DNA from: Morinoia aosen
Taxonomy: Eukaryota; Arthropoda; Malacostraca; Amphipoda; Talitridae
DNA length: 64,000 nt
Direction of reading: 5' to 3'
Assembly (NCBI GenBank): GCA_030386875.1
Contig: CM059571.1
Span: 30,436,355 to 30,500,354, forward strand
Position numbers and translations under genes: made by a program
The notes under the pieces: model-generated
Seen by the model: only the letters and a program-made list of their open reading frames with translations
Database searches by the model: none
Told to the model about the DNA's origin: nothing
Shown: positions 63,619 through 64,000 of the stretch, piece by piece
How positions within the stretch are numbered: the first letter of the stretch is position 1
How the letters are laid out: every line of letters begins with the position of its first letter

Positions 63619-63681
63619 CTGAAAAGATACAGCAATAATTCAAGGTCCAGGTCGGAGCTTTAAATAGTTTGTGTCTTGGTA

Positions 63682-64000
63682 GGAAAAGATCTGGGAGTGA
63701 ATGTTCTTTTCCCGATTTGACTACGGATCGTGCTGTTTTGTGGCCAAAAATTGTCAACTTTAAGATTTTCATCAGAAAACCATATATGTGCAGCGTAGAG
63801 AAATTAATAGTAGAATGGAGGAAAAGAATCGGTAGAAGAACCTACGCTGCCGGCTGCATCGCGACAAGGACGTGATCGCTTTACACGCACGTATGTATAG
63901 TTCAAATCGTTCAGAAATGAAGGTGAACCCTACTTTTATATTTAAAGAGCAGAGCCGAAATTATTTTTCTGGCATTGATCAATATATGAGGCTCTGCTCT
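63682..64000. other. sequence beyond the outer edge of the right arm
   Basis: No similarity to the sequence left of 18949 and no exon recognised. It would be intron 2 of the right CUB copy if that gene has 5' exons further on. Confidence 0.4.

Larger units (their letters stand above)
49786..63681. repeat. right arm of the large inverted duplication
   Basis: Inverted match to 18949-31990. It contains CUB exons 3-6 (minus strand), a seven-unit 29-bp minisatellite, the Penelope fragment and the 96-bp element. One private insertion, 53113-57921, breaks the match. Without it the arm measures about 9.08 kb. It holds the undisturbed target sites for all four left-arm insertions. Confidence 0.92.

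Noticed and set aside
18949-63681. The arms as terminal repeats of one giant DNA transposon
   Set aside because: The arms contain spliced host-like exons and old nested elements, there is no flanking target duplication at 18949/63681, and the spacer shows only unrelated LINEs.

Overview
The window looks like nuclear DNA of an arthropod, probably an insect. It is AT-rich, the genes are split by GT-AG introns, and transposable elements (L2/CR1-type LINEs, a Penelope-like element, DNA transposons and MITEs) and minisatellites fill most of the rest. No bacterial operons, rRNA, tRNA or CRISPR were recognised. The species cannot be fixed from the sequence alone.

Layout. 71-2403 (-): five exons of a DUF4806-like gene. 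2882-4272: a 10-bp minisatellite. 4572-9889: a foldback-type transposon with arms over 2 kb, built partly of 173-bp tandem units and flanked by a target-site duplication. 10334-12879: copy A of a 2.4-2.5 kb dispersed repeat. 13952-22471 (+): a six-exon gene for a probable secreted CUB-domain protein of 275 aa. 18949-31990: left arm of a large inverted duplication. 31991-49785: the spacer, holding an L2/CR1-type LINE whose ORF2 begins with an OTU cysteine-protease domain (about 32200-38355), a second, nearly intact L2-type LINE on the minus strand (about 39893-45490), and copy B of the dispersed repeat (47394-49785), which ends exactly where the right arm begins. 49786-63681: right arm, carrying exons 3-6 of a CUB-gene paralogue on the minus strand.

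The main structural result is the inverted duplication. The left arm contains four insertions missing from the right arm: a TTAA-flanked 1.09-kb element, a 326-bp TAA-flanked MITE, a 577-bp element with a 10-bp duplication, and a 1.94-kb truncated LINE with a 7-bp duplication. The right arm contains one 4.8-kb insertion missing from the left. With these removed, both arms come to about 9.08 kb. Each arm therefore gives the empty site for the other arm's insertions, and the insertions are most simply younger than the duplication. The Penelope fragment, a 96-bp TIR element, a 29-bp minisatellite and CUB exons 3-6 occur in both arms and so predate it. CUB exon lengths (117, 177, 278, 102 bp) and splice sites match exactly between the copies.

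The most unusual protein signal is the OTU domain fused in frame upstream of the endonuclease and reverse transcriptase of the LINE at 32-38 kb, preceded by an ORF1 that resembles an SGNH esterase lacking its catalytic serine.
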